Shown in pieces: positions 36,051-46,082 of a stretch of 64,000 nucleotides of DNA. Within the stretch, counting starts at the first letter, position 1. Each line of letters starts with the position of its first letter. The translations under genes were made by a program, and so were the position numbers. The notes under the pieces were generated by a model, which saw nothing but the letters and a program-made list of their open reading frames with translations, searched no databases and was not told the origin of the DNA. Origin of the DNA: Fluviicola taffensis DSM 16823 (GTDB lineage: Bacteria; Bacteroidota; Bacteroidia; Flavobacteriales_D; Crocinitomicaceae); assembly GCF_000194605.1 (NCBI RefSeq), contig NC_015321.1, positions 2,046,001 through 2,110,000 of the forward strand, written 5' to 3'.

Positions 36051-39000
36051 TTAATTAATAACACTAAATAGTTTGTTGACAATTCCTTGGCTCGTAATTA
36101 GTCTTACAAAATAGTGACCAGTTGCCAACGATGACACATCAATTATTCCTGTCATTAAATTTACCGGTGTTGCAAGCAGCATTCCGTTAATATCTAAAAC
36201 AGTTATTCCCAAAATAGGAACAGAGCCTTCAATCGTTAGTTTTCCATCCACACATGGATTCGGATACAATTTGATTTGGTTTGAAAACAGGTCTTCCAGT
36301 CCAAGATTTTCAATTTCAACACAATCCGAAGTAGCCGAACAACCCTCCTGATTTGTCACGATAACCGCATATGAGCCATTTTCCAGAGGAACAAAAATTT
36401 GCTCATTTGCATTATTAATGAAGGCACTATCAATACAATTGATCCATTGATAAACCTCATTACTGGTGTTGGCCGTAATACTTAAGTCGTTATTCAAGGT
36501 CGTTGTTGCATCGACTATAGGCTTTACTATCAAATGAATCGTAATCACACTATCACAACCATAAAAATTAGGAATAGTATCCATATAAGTTCCCGAACTT
36601 GTCCAGGTATGATTTCCACTTGGGCTGGTATAGGTTCCACAAACGGCGGTATCAATTGTTGATAGTGTAGTCCTGTTTATCAAATGAATTGTCATCACAC
36701 TATCGCAACCATAAAAATTGGGAATAGTGTCCATATAGGTTCCTGAACTTGTCCAGTTATGATTTCCACTTGGACTGGTATAGTTTCCACAAATGGCGGT
36801 ATCAATTGTTGATAGTGTAGCCATGTTTACGGTCAAATTGATTGTAATGAGACTATCGCAACTTATCGTGTTCGGAATAGTGTCCATATAGATTCCTGAA
36901 CTTGTCCAAATATGATTTCCACTTGGACTGGTATAGGTTCCACAAACGGTGGTGTCAATCGTTGATAATGTAGCCATGTTTACTGTCAGATGAATGGTCA
37001 TAACACTATCACAACCATAAAAATTGGGAATAGTATCCATGTAGGTTCCCGAACTTGTCCAGGTATCGTTTCCACTTGGGCTGGTATAGGTTTCACAAAC
37101 AGTGGTATCAATTGTTGATGAACTAGGTGCACCGACGATGAGATAGATCGTAAAAATACTATCTGCTCCATTCATAGTTGGAATCGTATCATTAAAAATC
37201 TCAGAAACTGTTTTAGTCAACCCGCTTGGACTGATGTATAGTTGACAAACAATCGTATCAATGCCGATTGAAGTAGCCTCGTAAGCACCAATATCGACTC
37301 TTCCGTTCATAATTCTGGTAGCTCCTTGTAAGTCAATAGGCAGTTGTTCGGATGTATTGCCATTATAATTTACATCCAGTGTATCATTCTGCAGGAGATT
37401 GTTAGCTCCGCTATTTACTAAAATAGAATTGGGAGCAAGACGAAAATCATTGTTGGAAGTATCTGCGAACCGAAGATCGATGGTTGGATCAGTTCCGTCA
37501 AAATTAGCGTTGCTGGCAGATAAATCAATCTTGGAAACGTAGCTATTGTATGCAACTAATACGCTGGGAATGGTTGCGGAACTATTTTGAATGGGAATTT
37601 GTGGACGATTACTAGTAGAACCGACAATCGTATTAGATAAAGAGATCTTTCCATCCACCCAAATTGCGTCTGCTGTTGAAGTATTAGAGTGACTGAAATT
37701 ATCAATGATGGTACAGGAACCTGCCGTTAAAGTATCTACGGCATAAATTGCTCCTGCTCTTGAGCTATTAATAGGTGAAAATGTGGGAGAGGTGGCAGTA
37801 TTGTTGCTCAGTTCACAATTACTTATCAGTAAAACATTGCCGGTATAAATTCCTCCTCCGGAAGCTGTATTAGCAGAAGAAACACTATTGTTACGGAAAA
37901 GACATGTACTCACGGTGAGACCGCCATTATTGTAAATGGCACCTCCGTATGAAGCGTTAGTAGTATAAGTAGAAGTGCTGGAATTATTAGCTAATGTGGA
38001 GGCCTTCATTTTAGAACGACCGTTAGCAAAAATGGCACCCCCGCGAGCAGAATAATAAGAAGAGGCAATATTATTAGTTAAAATACAGGAATCCATAGTT
38101 AAAATGCTCCCAACGAAAACCGCTCCTCCAGTAGACTTACGTGAAATGCAAGAATTGCCATTTAGAGTACATTTATTCATATTTAAAGAAAAAACAACAT
38201 AAATGGCGCCTCCATAAGCATTGGCCAGGGCATTCGTAGCGGTAAAGAGCGAATTGATCGAATTGTTATTTAAAACGGAAGCATTCATGACTACATTATT
38301 TGCAGCGTAGATCGCACCTCCATAACTATCTGGATTTGCACAATTGAAGGCATTCTTAGCAAGGTTGTTCGTGAAATTACAAGAGTCGATCTCTAATAAA
38401 CCTGAAGCATAGATCGCACCTCCTTTAGATTTACTAGATGAATTTCCGTTGAATGAGGAGGTAGAAGAATATGAAGAATTCCCGTTGATACTACAGCGTA
38501 TGAGTGCGATGTTACTTTCGGTATATATCGCACCCCCGGAGGAAGCATTCGCAAAGTAATAATTAGAAGAAGCATAAGAAGAGGACGCAAGGGATGAACT
38601 GTTGATTACAGCACATGCCGTCATTGTTAGTGAGGAAACAGCATAAATCGCACCACCCTTGGAATTAGCACCATAGGTAGTTGAGCAGGTGGAAGAATTC
38701 CCTTCTAAAATACAGGAATCCATCGTTAAAGCAGCAGCGGCATAAATAGCTCCACCCAAAGATGAAGGGGCATAGCTGGAAAAACTGGAAGAAGTGAGTG
38801 AAGTGTTTCCATTTAAGGTACACAAATTCATGGTTAAACTACTTTCCGAATACACTGCACCTCCCTTTGTAGAACCCAAAAAATATGAAGACAAAGTAGA
38901 AGCTGAAACAGAGTTGTCATTTAAGGAACAATCATTCATGATTAAACCGTTTACCGAATAAACAGCTCCTCCATTAGAATTGGAATAATAGGAAAACTGA

Positions 39001-39677
39001 GGAGAACCAGAAATGGCTGTCCATGTACTGGAGCTTATGGAGGAATTGCCATCTAGTGTGCACGAGTTCATTATTAAAAGTCCTTGGGCATAAATCGCCC
39101 CTCCTTTAGATATGATATTGGAACCAACAGAAGTAATGGTTGAAGAATTCCCGTTTAGTGCACAAAAACTCAGCGATAGAGTAGAAGATGTGTATATGGC
39201 TCCTCCATAAATAAAATTATCACCAACGGTAGTCATGAAAGAAGAATTCCCATTTAAGGTACAATGAGTCATGGTTAGCGGGGACGATGCATGGATGGCA
39301 CCTCCGTTACCACCTGTAATTCTTCCGTTTACCAGAACCAAACTATCCAGGGTTACCACCTGTAATCCTGCTGATATCAGAAAAAGTCTGTTTGTATTAT
39401 TACCACTAATGTACAGGGTATCATTTTGATTGTATAAACCAATGATTGTCACATTTTGATCAATGGTAATTTGGCTTTCAAGCACAAGAGTGTCACTTCC
39501 AGTATTCAGAAGATTTGTACTAAAACGAATGGTATCTCCACTCGTGGCATCATCCACCAATTGACGAAAAGAACCTAAACCTGAGTCATTCAGATTCATC
39601 ACTGTATGTACTTGTTGTGCATAACTGAAATGTGTAAACAAGAAGACTAAAGCAAGAATATATAGGATGCGATTCAT
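36051..39677 (-). CDS. Large beta-helix surface protein with T9SS sorting domain
   Basis: The 1208-residue product has a signal peptide MNRILYILALVFLFTHFSYA. Residues 30-700 are repeats of the pattern SKGGAIYAxxxLTMxxCTLNGNSS typical of right-handed parallel beta-helix (pectate-lyase-like) proteins, ending in a choice-of-anchor-Q-like segment (MNGRVDIGAYE). Next come four ~50-residue repeats (STIDTTVCGTYTSPSGN ... GCDSVMTIHL), then a T9SS type A domain (IKLYPNPCVDGKLTIEG ... IVNKLFSVI). It should be a surface-attached filamentous adhesin-like protein. It is flanked by imperfect direct repeats and may be an inserted gene. Confidence 0.88.
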   Translation of the reverse strand: MNRILYILALVFLFTHFSYAQQVHTVMNLNDSGLGSFRQLVDDATSGDTIRFSTNLLNTGSDTLVLESQITIDQNVTIIGLYNQNDTLYISGNNTNRLFLISAGLQVVTLDSLVLVNGRITGGNGGAIHASSPLTMTHCTLNGNSSFMTTVGDNFIYGGAIYTSSTLSLSFCALNGNSSTITSVGSNIISKGGAIYAQGLLIMNSCTLDGNSSISSSTWTAISGSPQFSYYSNSNGGAVYSVNGLIMNDCSLNDNSVSASTLSSYFLGSTKGGAVYSESSLTMNLCTLNGNTSLTSSSFSSYAPSSLGGAIYAAAALTMDSCILEGNSSTCSTTYGANSKGGAIYAVSSLTMTACAVINSSSLASSSYASSNYYFANASSGGAIYTESNIALIRCSINGNSSYSSTSSFNGNSSSKSKGGAIYASGLLEIDSCNFTNNLAKNAFNCANPDSYGGAIYAANNVVMNASVLNNNSINSLFTATNALANAYGGAIYVVFSLNMNKCTLNGNSCISRKSTGGAVFVGSILTMDSCILTNNIASSYYSARGGAIFANGRSKMKASTLANNSSTSTYTTNASYGGAIYNNGGLTVSTCLFRNNSVSSANTASGGGIYTGNVLLISNCELSNNTATSPTFSPINSSRAGAIYAVDTLTAGSCTIIDNFSHSNTSTADAIWVDGKISLSNTIVGSTSNRPQIPIQNSSATIPSVLVAYNSYVSKIDLSASNANFDGTDPTIDLRFADTSNNDFRLAPNSILVNSGANNLLQNDTLDVNYNGNTSEQLPIDLQGATRIMNGRVDIGAYEATSIGIDTIVCQLYISPSGLTKTVSEIFNDTIPTMNGADSIFTIYLIVGAPSSSTIDTTVCETYTSPSGNDTWTSSGTYMDTIPNFYGCDSVMTIHLTVNMATLSTIDTTVCGTYTSPSGNHIWTSSGIYMDTIPNTISCDSLITINLTVNMATLSTIDTAICGNYTSPSGNHNWTSSGTYMDTIPNFYGCDSVMTIHLINRTTLSTIDTAVCGTYTSPSGNHTWTSSGTYMDTIPNFYGCDSVITIHLIVKPIVDATTTLNNDLSITANTSNEVYQWINCIDSAFINNANEQIFVPLENGSYAVIVTNQEGCSATSDCVEIENLGLEDLFSNQIKLYPNPCVDGKLTIEGSVPILGITVLDINGMLLATPVNLMTGIIDVSSLATGHYFVRLITSQGIVNKLFSVIN
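36536..37120 (-). repeat. Four tandem ~150-bp coding repeats
   Basis: The C-terminal repeat section of the beta-helix gene consists of four DNA-level tandem copies of about 150 bp, each containing the codons for TVCGTYTSPSGN and GTYMDTIPN. Copies are nearly identical, so repeat-number change by slippage or recombination is plausible. Confidence 0.8.
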
Positions 39678-39788
39678 TAAGTTGATTTTTTTTCGCTAAA
39701 ATAGTGTTTTTTTTTTGCTAAAACCACAATCTATTGTCTACTTATAGAGTAGCAACTTCACCACATCTTCATTTTATTGGAATTCATA

Positions 39789-39850
39789 CTAGAACATAAC
39801 TTAAAACGTTAGTACTTTAGCATGATGCACGCTGTACGGGTTGGACTTCT
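39789..39850 (+). repeat. Direct-repeat partner of 35961-36020
   Basis: This stretch spans the promoter-like region (TAGTACTTTAGC) and first codons of the outer-membrane protein gene and is mirrored in degraded form at 35961-36020, on the other side of the beta-helix gene. Confidence 0.65.
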
Positions 39851-42800
39851 ATTGCTAAGCAGTATATTTTGTGGTGTTCATAGCTGGACACAGGAGAACG
39901 CGTACCGTCAAAAGACTGTTGCTGCAACGAACAATCCCATTCAATTAGATTCTTTAAGCATTGCTCCAAATTCAATCATAGTGCGCTGTGGAGAGCGAAT
40001 TATTTTGCCGTATGAATATGTGATTGATTATTCAAAAGGAACTTTTCAGTTATACAATCCATGTTCTGAAGAATTGAAAATATCCTATCGTGTATTGCCA
40101 TTTTTGTTTTCTAGAAATTATCAATTAAGAGACACGAGTATCATCTACAATGAAAATAAAGGAGATCGTGAAAAATACTTAATCACACCAACATTGGAAC
40201 CGATCGATTTAATGGGTGTTAATGGTTTAAGAAAATCAGGGAGTATCTCTCGTGGAATTACCTTTGGTAATAGACAAGATTTATCGGTGAATTCTTCTTT
40301 AAACTTAGAATTATCAGGATATATTGCTCCTAATCTACAGGTTTTGGCTTCCGTAACAGATGATAATTTGCCCATTCAAGCGGAAGGAAACACCAATAAA
40401 CTACAGGAATTTGACCAAGTTTTTATTCAACTTTTCAATGATCAGTTCAAACTCACAGCAGGTGATTTTTGGATTAGTAAACCCGATGGGTATTTTTTGA
40501 CTTACAAGAAGCGCGGACAAGGTTTAACAGGAGAATACTACTGGAAGAAAGACAAAACAGGGTCTATCAAAACGCAAGTGAGTGGAGCACTTTCTAAAGG
40601 AAAATTCAACCGACAAATTATTCAAGGTGTGGAAGGAAATCAAGGACCTTATCGCTTGAGAGGAAATGAAAATGAGCCATACATTATTATCCTCTCGGGG
40701 ACAGAACGGGTATTTATTGACGGTAGATTGATGAGTCGTGGTCAGGAGTTTGATTATGTGATTGATTATAATACTTCTGAGCTCACGTTTACAGCAAAAA
40801 ATTTGATTACGAAAGACATTCGAATTGTGGTAGAGTTTCAGTATTCCGACCAAAATTACGCCCGCTCCTTATTCCAATTTTCAACGACAGCACAAAGTAA
40901 AAATCTAGATTGGTGGATTAATGCGTATTCTGAACAAGATGCTAAAAATCAACCCTTGCAGCAAAATTTGACCAATGATCAAAAGTTTCTTTTATCTAAA
41001 ATTGGAGACAGTTTGCAGTTAGCTCGTTATTCGGTCATAGATTCTGTGGGGTATTCAGAAAATTTGGTGATGTATCAAATGGTCGATACCTTGGGTTATG
41101 ATAGCGTTTTAGTTGCTTCTGTGAACCAAAGTTTCGCTTACTATAAAGCTCAATTTTCGTATGTCGGACCAGGAAAAGGCGATTATGTGTTCGAAAAATT
41201 CAATGCGATTGGTCGTGTTTACAAATGGGTTGCCCCAGTTGGTGGGATTTCTGTTGGAGATTACGCCCCAGTTTCATTGTTAATTACCCCAAAACGTCAG
41301 CAATTATTTACTGCTGGAGCCACTTATCGGTTGAATGACCGATTGAAACTCACCTCTGAACTGGGAATGAGTGGGTATGATCTCAACACCTTTTCAACAG
41401 TTGATCGGTTTGATGATCGGGGGTTTTCCATGCGAACCAAAATTGAACACAGCAATCCGTTCGGAAGAAAAGATTCCATTCAAGCTTGGAGTTGGAAGAA
41501 GCAAGCAGAAATTGAAATGCTTGATCCCTACTTCAAACCGATTGAGCAGTATCGTGCGGTCGAATTTGATCGTGATTGGAATACACGAAATCAGAATTAC
41601 ACAGGAAACCAAGTGTTAAGTACTCTTGGAACCAGTATCGAAAACAAAAATTACGGACGTATTGGAATCAACGCGCAACAATATAAAATTGGTTCTTCCT
41701 TTTCGGGGCTTCGTACGCAATTCCTAACTAATTGGAAACAACGTGGATTCAATGTGAATATAGATGCCAGTTATTTAAGTGCCAAGAATGATAACACCAA
41801 TCAATTTTTAAGACACAGGGCTGATATTTCCAAACAAATAAAAAAAGTGCGGATTGGTTATAAGGACGATCAAGAATGGAATCGATTTATACAAGGCGAT
41901 TCTTTGTTGAGTCTACAATCGTATAGTTTCTTTGATTATCAAGGTTATTTGGCTTTTGGAGACACAACTTCTGGCGAATTATTGGTCAGTTATCGGGAAC
42001 GAATTGACGGTAGATCAGATAGTACACGTTTGCGAAATGCAGCGAAGGCACGTACATTGAGAGCTGAGTGGACTAAGAATAACTGGAAAAATCAACGATT
42101 ATACATTGTAGCTAATTACCGTGAGTTGAAAATTTTGGATACAACATTAATCATGCAAGCGCCAGAAAACACGACCAACGGACGAATCGATCACGACATT
42201 AAATTTTGGAAAGGAGCTGTGAATTTGACCACTTTTTATGAAGTTGGAGCAGGTTTGGAACAAAAAAAGGAGTTCATCTATATCAAAGTAAATGATGGTC
42301 AGGGAGTTTATACTTGGAATGATTACAACGGAGATGGAATTAAGGATTTGAATGAATTCGAAATTGCTGCTTATGCCGATCAAGCGAGTTATATACGTGT
42401 TTTTACACCTTCAAATGATTACATCAAAACCTATTCGAATGAGTACAACCAATCTTTGACTTTGCGACCAGAGCGTGTTTGGGGAAGTAAAACAGGTGTT
42501 CGAAAAGTTGTTTCACGGTTTTCTACCCAAACCCGCTTTCGTTTACAGCGTAAAACAAATATATTCGATGGAGCAAGGGCGTATAATCCATTTGTAGGAA
42601 GCATCGATGATCAATCGTTAATTAGCACGGCAAATATTATTAAGAATACCGTTTATTTCAACCGAACCAATAATATCGGAGGAGGAGATTACAGTTATGA
42701 AAGCTCCAAAACGAAAACCTTACTAGCAACAGGTTTCGATGGAAAGACAAAAGAATCTCATGAATTCAATGCGCGATTAACACTTTTGAAGAAATTCAGT

Positions 42801-43274
42801 ATTCAGTCGCAATTTGAAACGGGTTTAAAAACTTCTTCAGTGGATTATACTTCTGGTAGAAACTACCGATTGCATTATTGGCAATTAAAACCATCGTTGA
42901 TTTATCAACCGAATACATCGTTGCGCTTTAGTTTGGATGGTCGGGTAATCAAGAAAAGAAACGATGAAAATCTCGGAGGTGAACAGGCAGATATTTACGA
43001 TATTGGTTTCACAGGGAAGTTCAATCAAACAGAGAAAGGAAGTTTACAAGGGCAATTCAATCTCATTCGGATAGCATTTCGTGGAGATTCAAACACGCCA
43101 TTGGGTTTTGAGTTGTTAGAAGCATTGAAACCTGGAGTAAATTATGTTTGGAGTTTAGGCTATCAGCGATCAATCTCAAAAAGTCTTCAAATATCAATCC
43201 AGTACAATGGGCGTAAAAGCGAAGGAAACAAAGTGATTCACGCTGGTGGAATGGAAGTGAAAGCGTTTTTTTAA
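39822..43274 (+). CDS. Large outer-membrane beta-barrel protein, unknown function
   Basis: The 1150-residue protein has a signal peptide (MMHAVRVGLLLLSSIFCGVH), an N-terminal beta-rich domain with two conserved Cys, a segment GSISRGITFGNRQDLSVNSS followed by LPIQAEGNT, and then mostly alternating-polarity strands up to an aromatic-ended C-terminus (MEVKAFF), typical of an outer-membrane barrel. I recall similar ~1100-residue proteins in other Bacteroidota, but no function. SprA (the T9SS translocon barrel) is about twice as long, so this is not SprA itself. Its promoter and first codons are duplicated at 35961-36020. Confidence 0.75.
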   Translation: MMHAVRVGLLLLSSIFCGVHSWTQENAYRQKTVAATNNPIQLDSLSIAPNSIIVRCGERIILPYEYVIDYSKGTFQLYNPCSEELKISYRVLPFLFSRNYQLRDTSIIYNENKGDREKYLITPTLEPIDLMGVNGLRKSGSISRGITFGNRQDLSVNSSLNLELSGYIAPNLQVLASVTDDNLPIQAEGNTNKLQEFDQVFIQLFNDQFKLTAGDFWISKPDGYFLTYKKRGQGLTGEYYWKKDKTGSIKTQVSGALSKGKFNRQIIQGVEGNQGPYRLRGNENEPYIIILSGTERVFIDGRLMSRGQEFDYVIDYNTSELTFTAKNLITKDIRIVVEFQYSDQNYARSLFQFSTTAQSKNLDWWINAYSEQDAKNQPLQQNLTNDQKFLLSKIGDSLQLARYSVIDSVGYSENLVMYQMVDTLGYDSVLVASVNQSFAYYKAQFSYVGPGKGDYVFEKFNAIGRVYKWVAPVGGISVGDYAPVSLLITPKRQQLFTAGATYRLNDRLKLTSELGMSGYDLNTFSTVDRFDDRGFSMRTKIEHSNPFGRKDSIQAWSWKKQAEIEMLDPYFKPIEQYRAVEFDRDWNTRNQNYTGNQVLSTLGTSIENKNYGRIGINAQQYKIGSSFSGLRTQFLTNWKQRGFNVNIDASYLSAKNDNTNQFLRHRADISKQIKKVRIGYKDDQEWNRFIQGDSLLSLQSYSFFDYQGYLAFGDTTSGELLVSYRERIDGRSDSTRLRNAAKARTLRAEWTKNNWKNQRLYIVANYRELKILDTTLIMQAPENTTNGRIDHDIKFWKGAVNLTTFYEVGAGLEQKKEFIYIKVNDGQGVYTWNDYNGDGIKDLNEFEIAAYADQASYIRVFTPSNDYIKTYSNEYNQSLTLRPERVWGSKTGVRKVVSRFSTQTRFRLQRKTNIFDGARAYNPFVGSIDDQSLISTANIIKNTVYFNRTNNIGGGDYSYESSKTKTLLATGFDGKTKESHEFNARLTLLKKFSIQSQFETGLKTSSVDYTSGRNYRLHYWQLKPSLIYQPNTSLRFSLDGRVIKKRNDENLGGEQADIYDIGFTGKFNQTEKGSLQGQFNLIRIAFRGDSNTPLGFELLEALKPGVNYVWSLGYQRSISKSLQISIQYNGRKSEGNKVIHAGGMEVKAFF

Positions 43275-43288
43275 ATCTATTTTTTCGG

Positions 43289-44113
43289 TCATTTCTTATT
43301 TTCTTTCTTTTTTTTGTGAAATGATCCAATAGTGTAGGAATAGTGCAATTGTCCAGTGAGCCTAGGTGATAGTGAAAAAGTTTTTTGTTCATAATAATTT
43401 CCCATAGTACTTCCAGAACTGATTACCTGATATTTATTTATTCGCGGTGAAAAATTAACTCCAAAGGATAAATGAATCGCCGAGTTTTGGTTTTTACCAA
43501 ATCTAATCCCTGTTCTTAACATAATTGACACGAAGAATGAGTTGAATTCTGGTTTAGTAATACTATCGCCTAAATCCTGATCCCAGGAGTTCTCCTGTTT
43601 GTGTGGAGATGGGTAGTTATAAGATATTGAATGCTTGCCTGACATACTTTTTTGCTGCGAAGCAAACTTTTGTATTATGCTTTGACTGATATTCAGATCA
43701 AATCCAAGCTCGAACTTTGTACTTCGTTTTTGACCAAAACTATATAAATAGGAAGAATTCAATCCTAACCGTAAATCGTGAAATTGTGCTTTTTCACGAA
43801 AAATTTCTGTATGTGAGTATGCACCTCCCACATCTGCATTTCCATCATGATAGGATGTTACTCGTCTATATCCGTTTGTATAATAAGAAGCTTCCAATCC
43901 AAATCGAATTCTATTTTGTGAACGCGATAAACTGGGCTCTACATAAAAGAGTAACTTGGTTGCGGGCATAATTTTGTCTCGAAATTGTGCTTCTGTATTG
44001 CGGCTATACATTTCAAAAGAAAGATATTGTGTACTTATTTCAACTCCATAATTCAACTGAGCATTTGCTAAGTAACCTATCATAAGAAGGATAATGGATA
44101 ATATGGTTTTCAT
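43289..44113 (-). CDS. Small outer-membrane beta-barrel protein
   Basis: The true start is the ATG at 44113 (an in-frame TTG at 44119 precedes it); the protein has about 274 residues. A signal peptide MKTILSIILLMIGYLANAQ is followed by alternating strands (LNYGVEISTQYLSFEMYSR, HLSFGVNFSPRINKYQVI) and a Lys-rich tail KKKKENKK after the last strand. It is probably a PorT-like barrel. The start is 2 bp after the stop of a gene remnant that itself follows the neighbouring barrel, so it is likely the last gene of the 53-43 kb cluster. The convergent gene ends 15 bp away. Confidence 0.75.
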   Translation of the reverse strand: MKTILSIILLMIGYLANAQLNYGVEISTQYLSFEMYSRNTEAQFRDKIMPATKLLFYVEPSLSRSQNRIRFGLEASYYTNGYRRVTSYHDGNADVGGAYSHTEIFREKAQFHDLRLGLNSSYLYSFGQKRSTKFELGFDLNISQSIIQKFASQQKSMSGKHSISYNYPSPHKQENSWDQDLGDSITKPEFNSFFVSIMLRTGIRFGKNQNSAIHLSFGVNFSPRINKYQVISSGSTMGNYYEQKTFSLSPRLTGQLHYSYTIGSFHKKKKENKK

Positions 44114-44115
44114 AA

Positions 44116-44241
44116 TCAATTATGACTTTTTAAATGTGTATTAATTGGTTCCTCACATGCCACAACAACCTTATCGTTCCCGCCTACATTAGCGGTATAA
44201 TTCGATAAATAGGTGACATTTGGTCCGCCGTGAAATTTATA
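44116..44241 (-). pseudogene. In-frame T9SS-protein remnant after the barrel stop, copy 2
   Basis: Directly after the TAA of the barrel gene the same frame continues for 41 codons reading YKFHGGPNVTYLSNYTANVG, then GNDKVVVA, before changing to unrelated residues and a stop. The paralogous segment at 45279-45371 encodes nearly the same residues. No start codon is suitable, so this is a truncated duplicate of the internal part of a lost T9SS protein gene. Confidence 0.7.
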
Positions 44242-44964
44242 TTACTCAGCCTTTTCACCCGTTTTCTTTTCCTTCTTCTTAAACGGCAAGGTATAATTGA
44301 CACCTAAACCGATATCGTAGAAAAATAAAAATGTTTTCCCTTTTCTTTCTGAAAACCCTGCATTTTCATAATGAAAACGCACCCAATAAGGCATTACAAA
44401 CGCAGAAATCTTAAAGCGCTTAAATGCATAACCCACATTAACTCGTGTTAAAAAAGCGATAGGCATTTTGGTGACATAGTAATATTTACCTTTAATTGGG
44501 TAGTTTGTACCAGGAATAAAATTAGGTGTATTTAATACGTGTTGTTTAGATCCACCATTAATAATAAAATGATTATCAGATTTTTCAGAAAGAATTAAGG
44601 AATCTCTCAATTGATTCAGAAAATAGAACCGAGTGCCAACATTAGCGGAAACAAAGACACTGGAATGAAATAGCTTGGTTTCAAAACCTATCCAAGGCTC
44701 TAATTTACCTGTAAAACTTGGCTTCATTGCGACACTTGGATTAGTAAGAGTTGATCGATTAATATACCAGCATTCAGCTCCTAATCCCACGCCAGCATTA
44801 AATTTATGCAAGTGAATGGTGTACTCACCGGTTAAATTAATCTGTTTTTCCAGGTAATTGAATTGCCTCCACGAGCTAGATAACCCTATGTCATGTTTCA
44901 TCTGTGCAACTACAAACACAGGAAGTTGTGCTATAATGACAAATAATAAAATAGTTCGTCTCAT
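44242..44964 (-). CDS. Small outer-membrane beta-barrel protein, paralogue 2
   Basis: The 240-residue protein has a signal peptide MRRTILLFVIIAQLPVFVVA identical to that of the 45372 gene, eight or so predicted strands (ECWYINRST, GTRFYFLNQL, KISAFVMPYWVRFHYENAG) and the ending FFYDIGLGVNYTLPFKKKEK, with a Lys/Glu-rich tail. It is about 60-65% identical by eye to the 45372 paralogue and differs mainly in a central loop. The ATG overlaps the stop of the preceding T9SS-domain remnant (ATGA), which shows translational coupling within the cluster. An outer-membrane role is inferred. Confidence 0.8.
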   Translation of the reverse strand: MRRTILLFVIIAQLPVFVVAQMKHDIGLSSSWRQFNYLEKQINLTGEYTIHLHKFNAGVGLGAECWYINRSTLTNPSVAMKPSFTGKLEPWIGFETKLFHSSVFVSANVGTRFYFLNQLRDSLILSEKSDNHFIINGGSKQHVLNTPNFIPGTNYPIKGKYYYVTKMPIAFLTRVNVGYAFKRFKISAFVMPYWVRFHYENAGFSERKGKTFLFFYDIGLGVNYTLPFKKKEKKTGEKAE

Positions 44965-45371
44965 AATTTTACAAATTTGAGTGGTGCATCTCCCTTTCGT
45001 GATACTATTATGTACACACCACTTGCATAGGTGGATACATCCAATGTTTGATATTCTCTGTTTGTGCCAATTACATTTGTTTTTTGCTCTTGTCCCTGCG
45101 CATTGTAAATGGTGATTTCTCCAACATCTAAAGCTACATGAAGCAAGTCCGTTGTTGGATTGGGGAATATCAATTCTTCTATTTCATTTGATTCTGCAGT
45201 TGTTGTGTTATCCATAAGTAAGCTTTTATTAGCTAATTTGTGCGCCACAAACCAAACCACGGGCCTGTTTTGATTCAAATGTGGAAATTCTACAATTACT
45301 TTATCGTTCCCACCTACATTAGCGGTATAGCTCGATAAATAGGTGACATTTGGACCGCCGTAAAATTTATA
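44961..45371 (-). pseudogene. T9SS-protein C-terminal remnant
   Basis: The frame runs on from the stop of the upstream barrel gene (TAA at 45372-45374) for 136 codons with no good start codon: YKFYGGPNVTYLSSYTANVG, then a short linker, then a T9SS type A domain (ELIFPNPTTDLLHVALDVGE ... ASGVYIIVSRKGDAPLKFVK). The only alternative initiator is the TTG at 45278. It looks like the tail of a longer T9SS cargo gene whose front was lost when the barrel-plus-tail unit was duplicated. The same tail, with small changes, ends the chimeric gene at 46079-46429. Confidence 0.7.
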
Positions 45372-46082
45372 TTACTCAGCCTTTTCTCCTGTTTTCTTTT
45401 CCTTCTTCTTAAATGGTAAGGTATAATGGAGGCTTAAACCAAGATCATAGAAAAATAAAAACGTTTTTCCTGTTCTTGTTGGATCTACTGCGTTCTCATA
45501 ATGGAAACGTACCCAATAAGGCATTACAAAAGCGGAGATCTTTACGTTTTTAAAAGCATACCCAATATTCACCTTAGTTAATAATGCCAATGGCATGGCT
45601 GTAATATAAGCAGATCTGCCTTTTTCTGAATCTCCATATATATCCTGTGGAGATGTTGATAAGCTATTAACATACTTTCTTGAACTAACACTTAGATGGT
45701 CATCAAATAGACTCAATGAATCTGTTAATTGATTCAGAAAATAGAACCGAGTGCCAATTTGGGTTGAAAGAAAAACACCTGAATGAAACAGCTTGGTTTC
45801 AAATCCTATCCAAGGTTCTACCTTACCCGTAAAACTCGGTTTCATTAAAGAATTTGGTTTACTAAAATTGGAAGAATTAATATACCAACATTCCGCACCT
45901 AAACTAACGCCAGAAGTAAATTTGCTTAAATGAAAGTTATAATCTACTGTTAAATTAATTGCTTCCTTAGATGTTTCAATTCCACGCCATGAGCTACATA
46001 TCCCAATATCATGATTCATTTGAGCAACTACAAACACAGGAAGTTGTGCTATAATGACAAATAATAAAATAGTCCGTCTCAT
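45372..46082 (-). CDS. Small outer-membrane beta-barrel protein, paralogue 1
   Basis: The 236-residue paralogue of the 44242 gene shares its signal peptide, the strand pattern (ECWYINSSN, GTRFYFLNQL, KISAFVMPYWVRFHYENAV) and the ending FFYDLGLSLHYTLPFKKKEK. The region between them around residues 120-165 differs strongly, probably a surface loop. The start overlaps the stop of the chimeric gene by 4 bp (ATGA). It may accept or display the co-encoded T9SS and lipoprotein products, but nothing in the sequence proves it. Confidence 0.8.
   Translation of the reverse strand: MRRTILLFVIIAQLPVFVVAQMNHDIGICSSWRGIETSKEAINLTVDYNFHLSKFTSGVSLGAECWYINSSNFSKPNSLMKPSFTGKVEPWIGFETKLFHSGVFLSTQIGTRFYFLNQLTDSLSLFDDHLSVSSRKYVNSLSTSPQDIYGDSEKGRSAYITAMPLALLTKVNIGYAFKNVKISAFVMPYWVRFHYENAVDPTRTGKTFLFFYDLGLSLHYTLPFKKKEKKTGEKAE

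Noticed and set aside
36536-37120. Regular repeats that could suggest a CRISPR array
   Set aside because: The repeats are ~150-bp in-frame coding units of the beta-helix protein without spacers; no cas gene is nearby.
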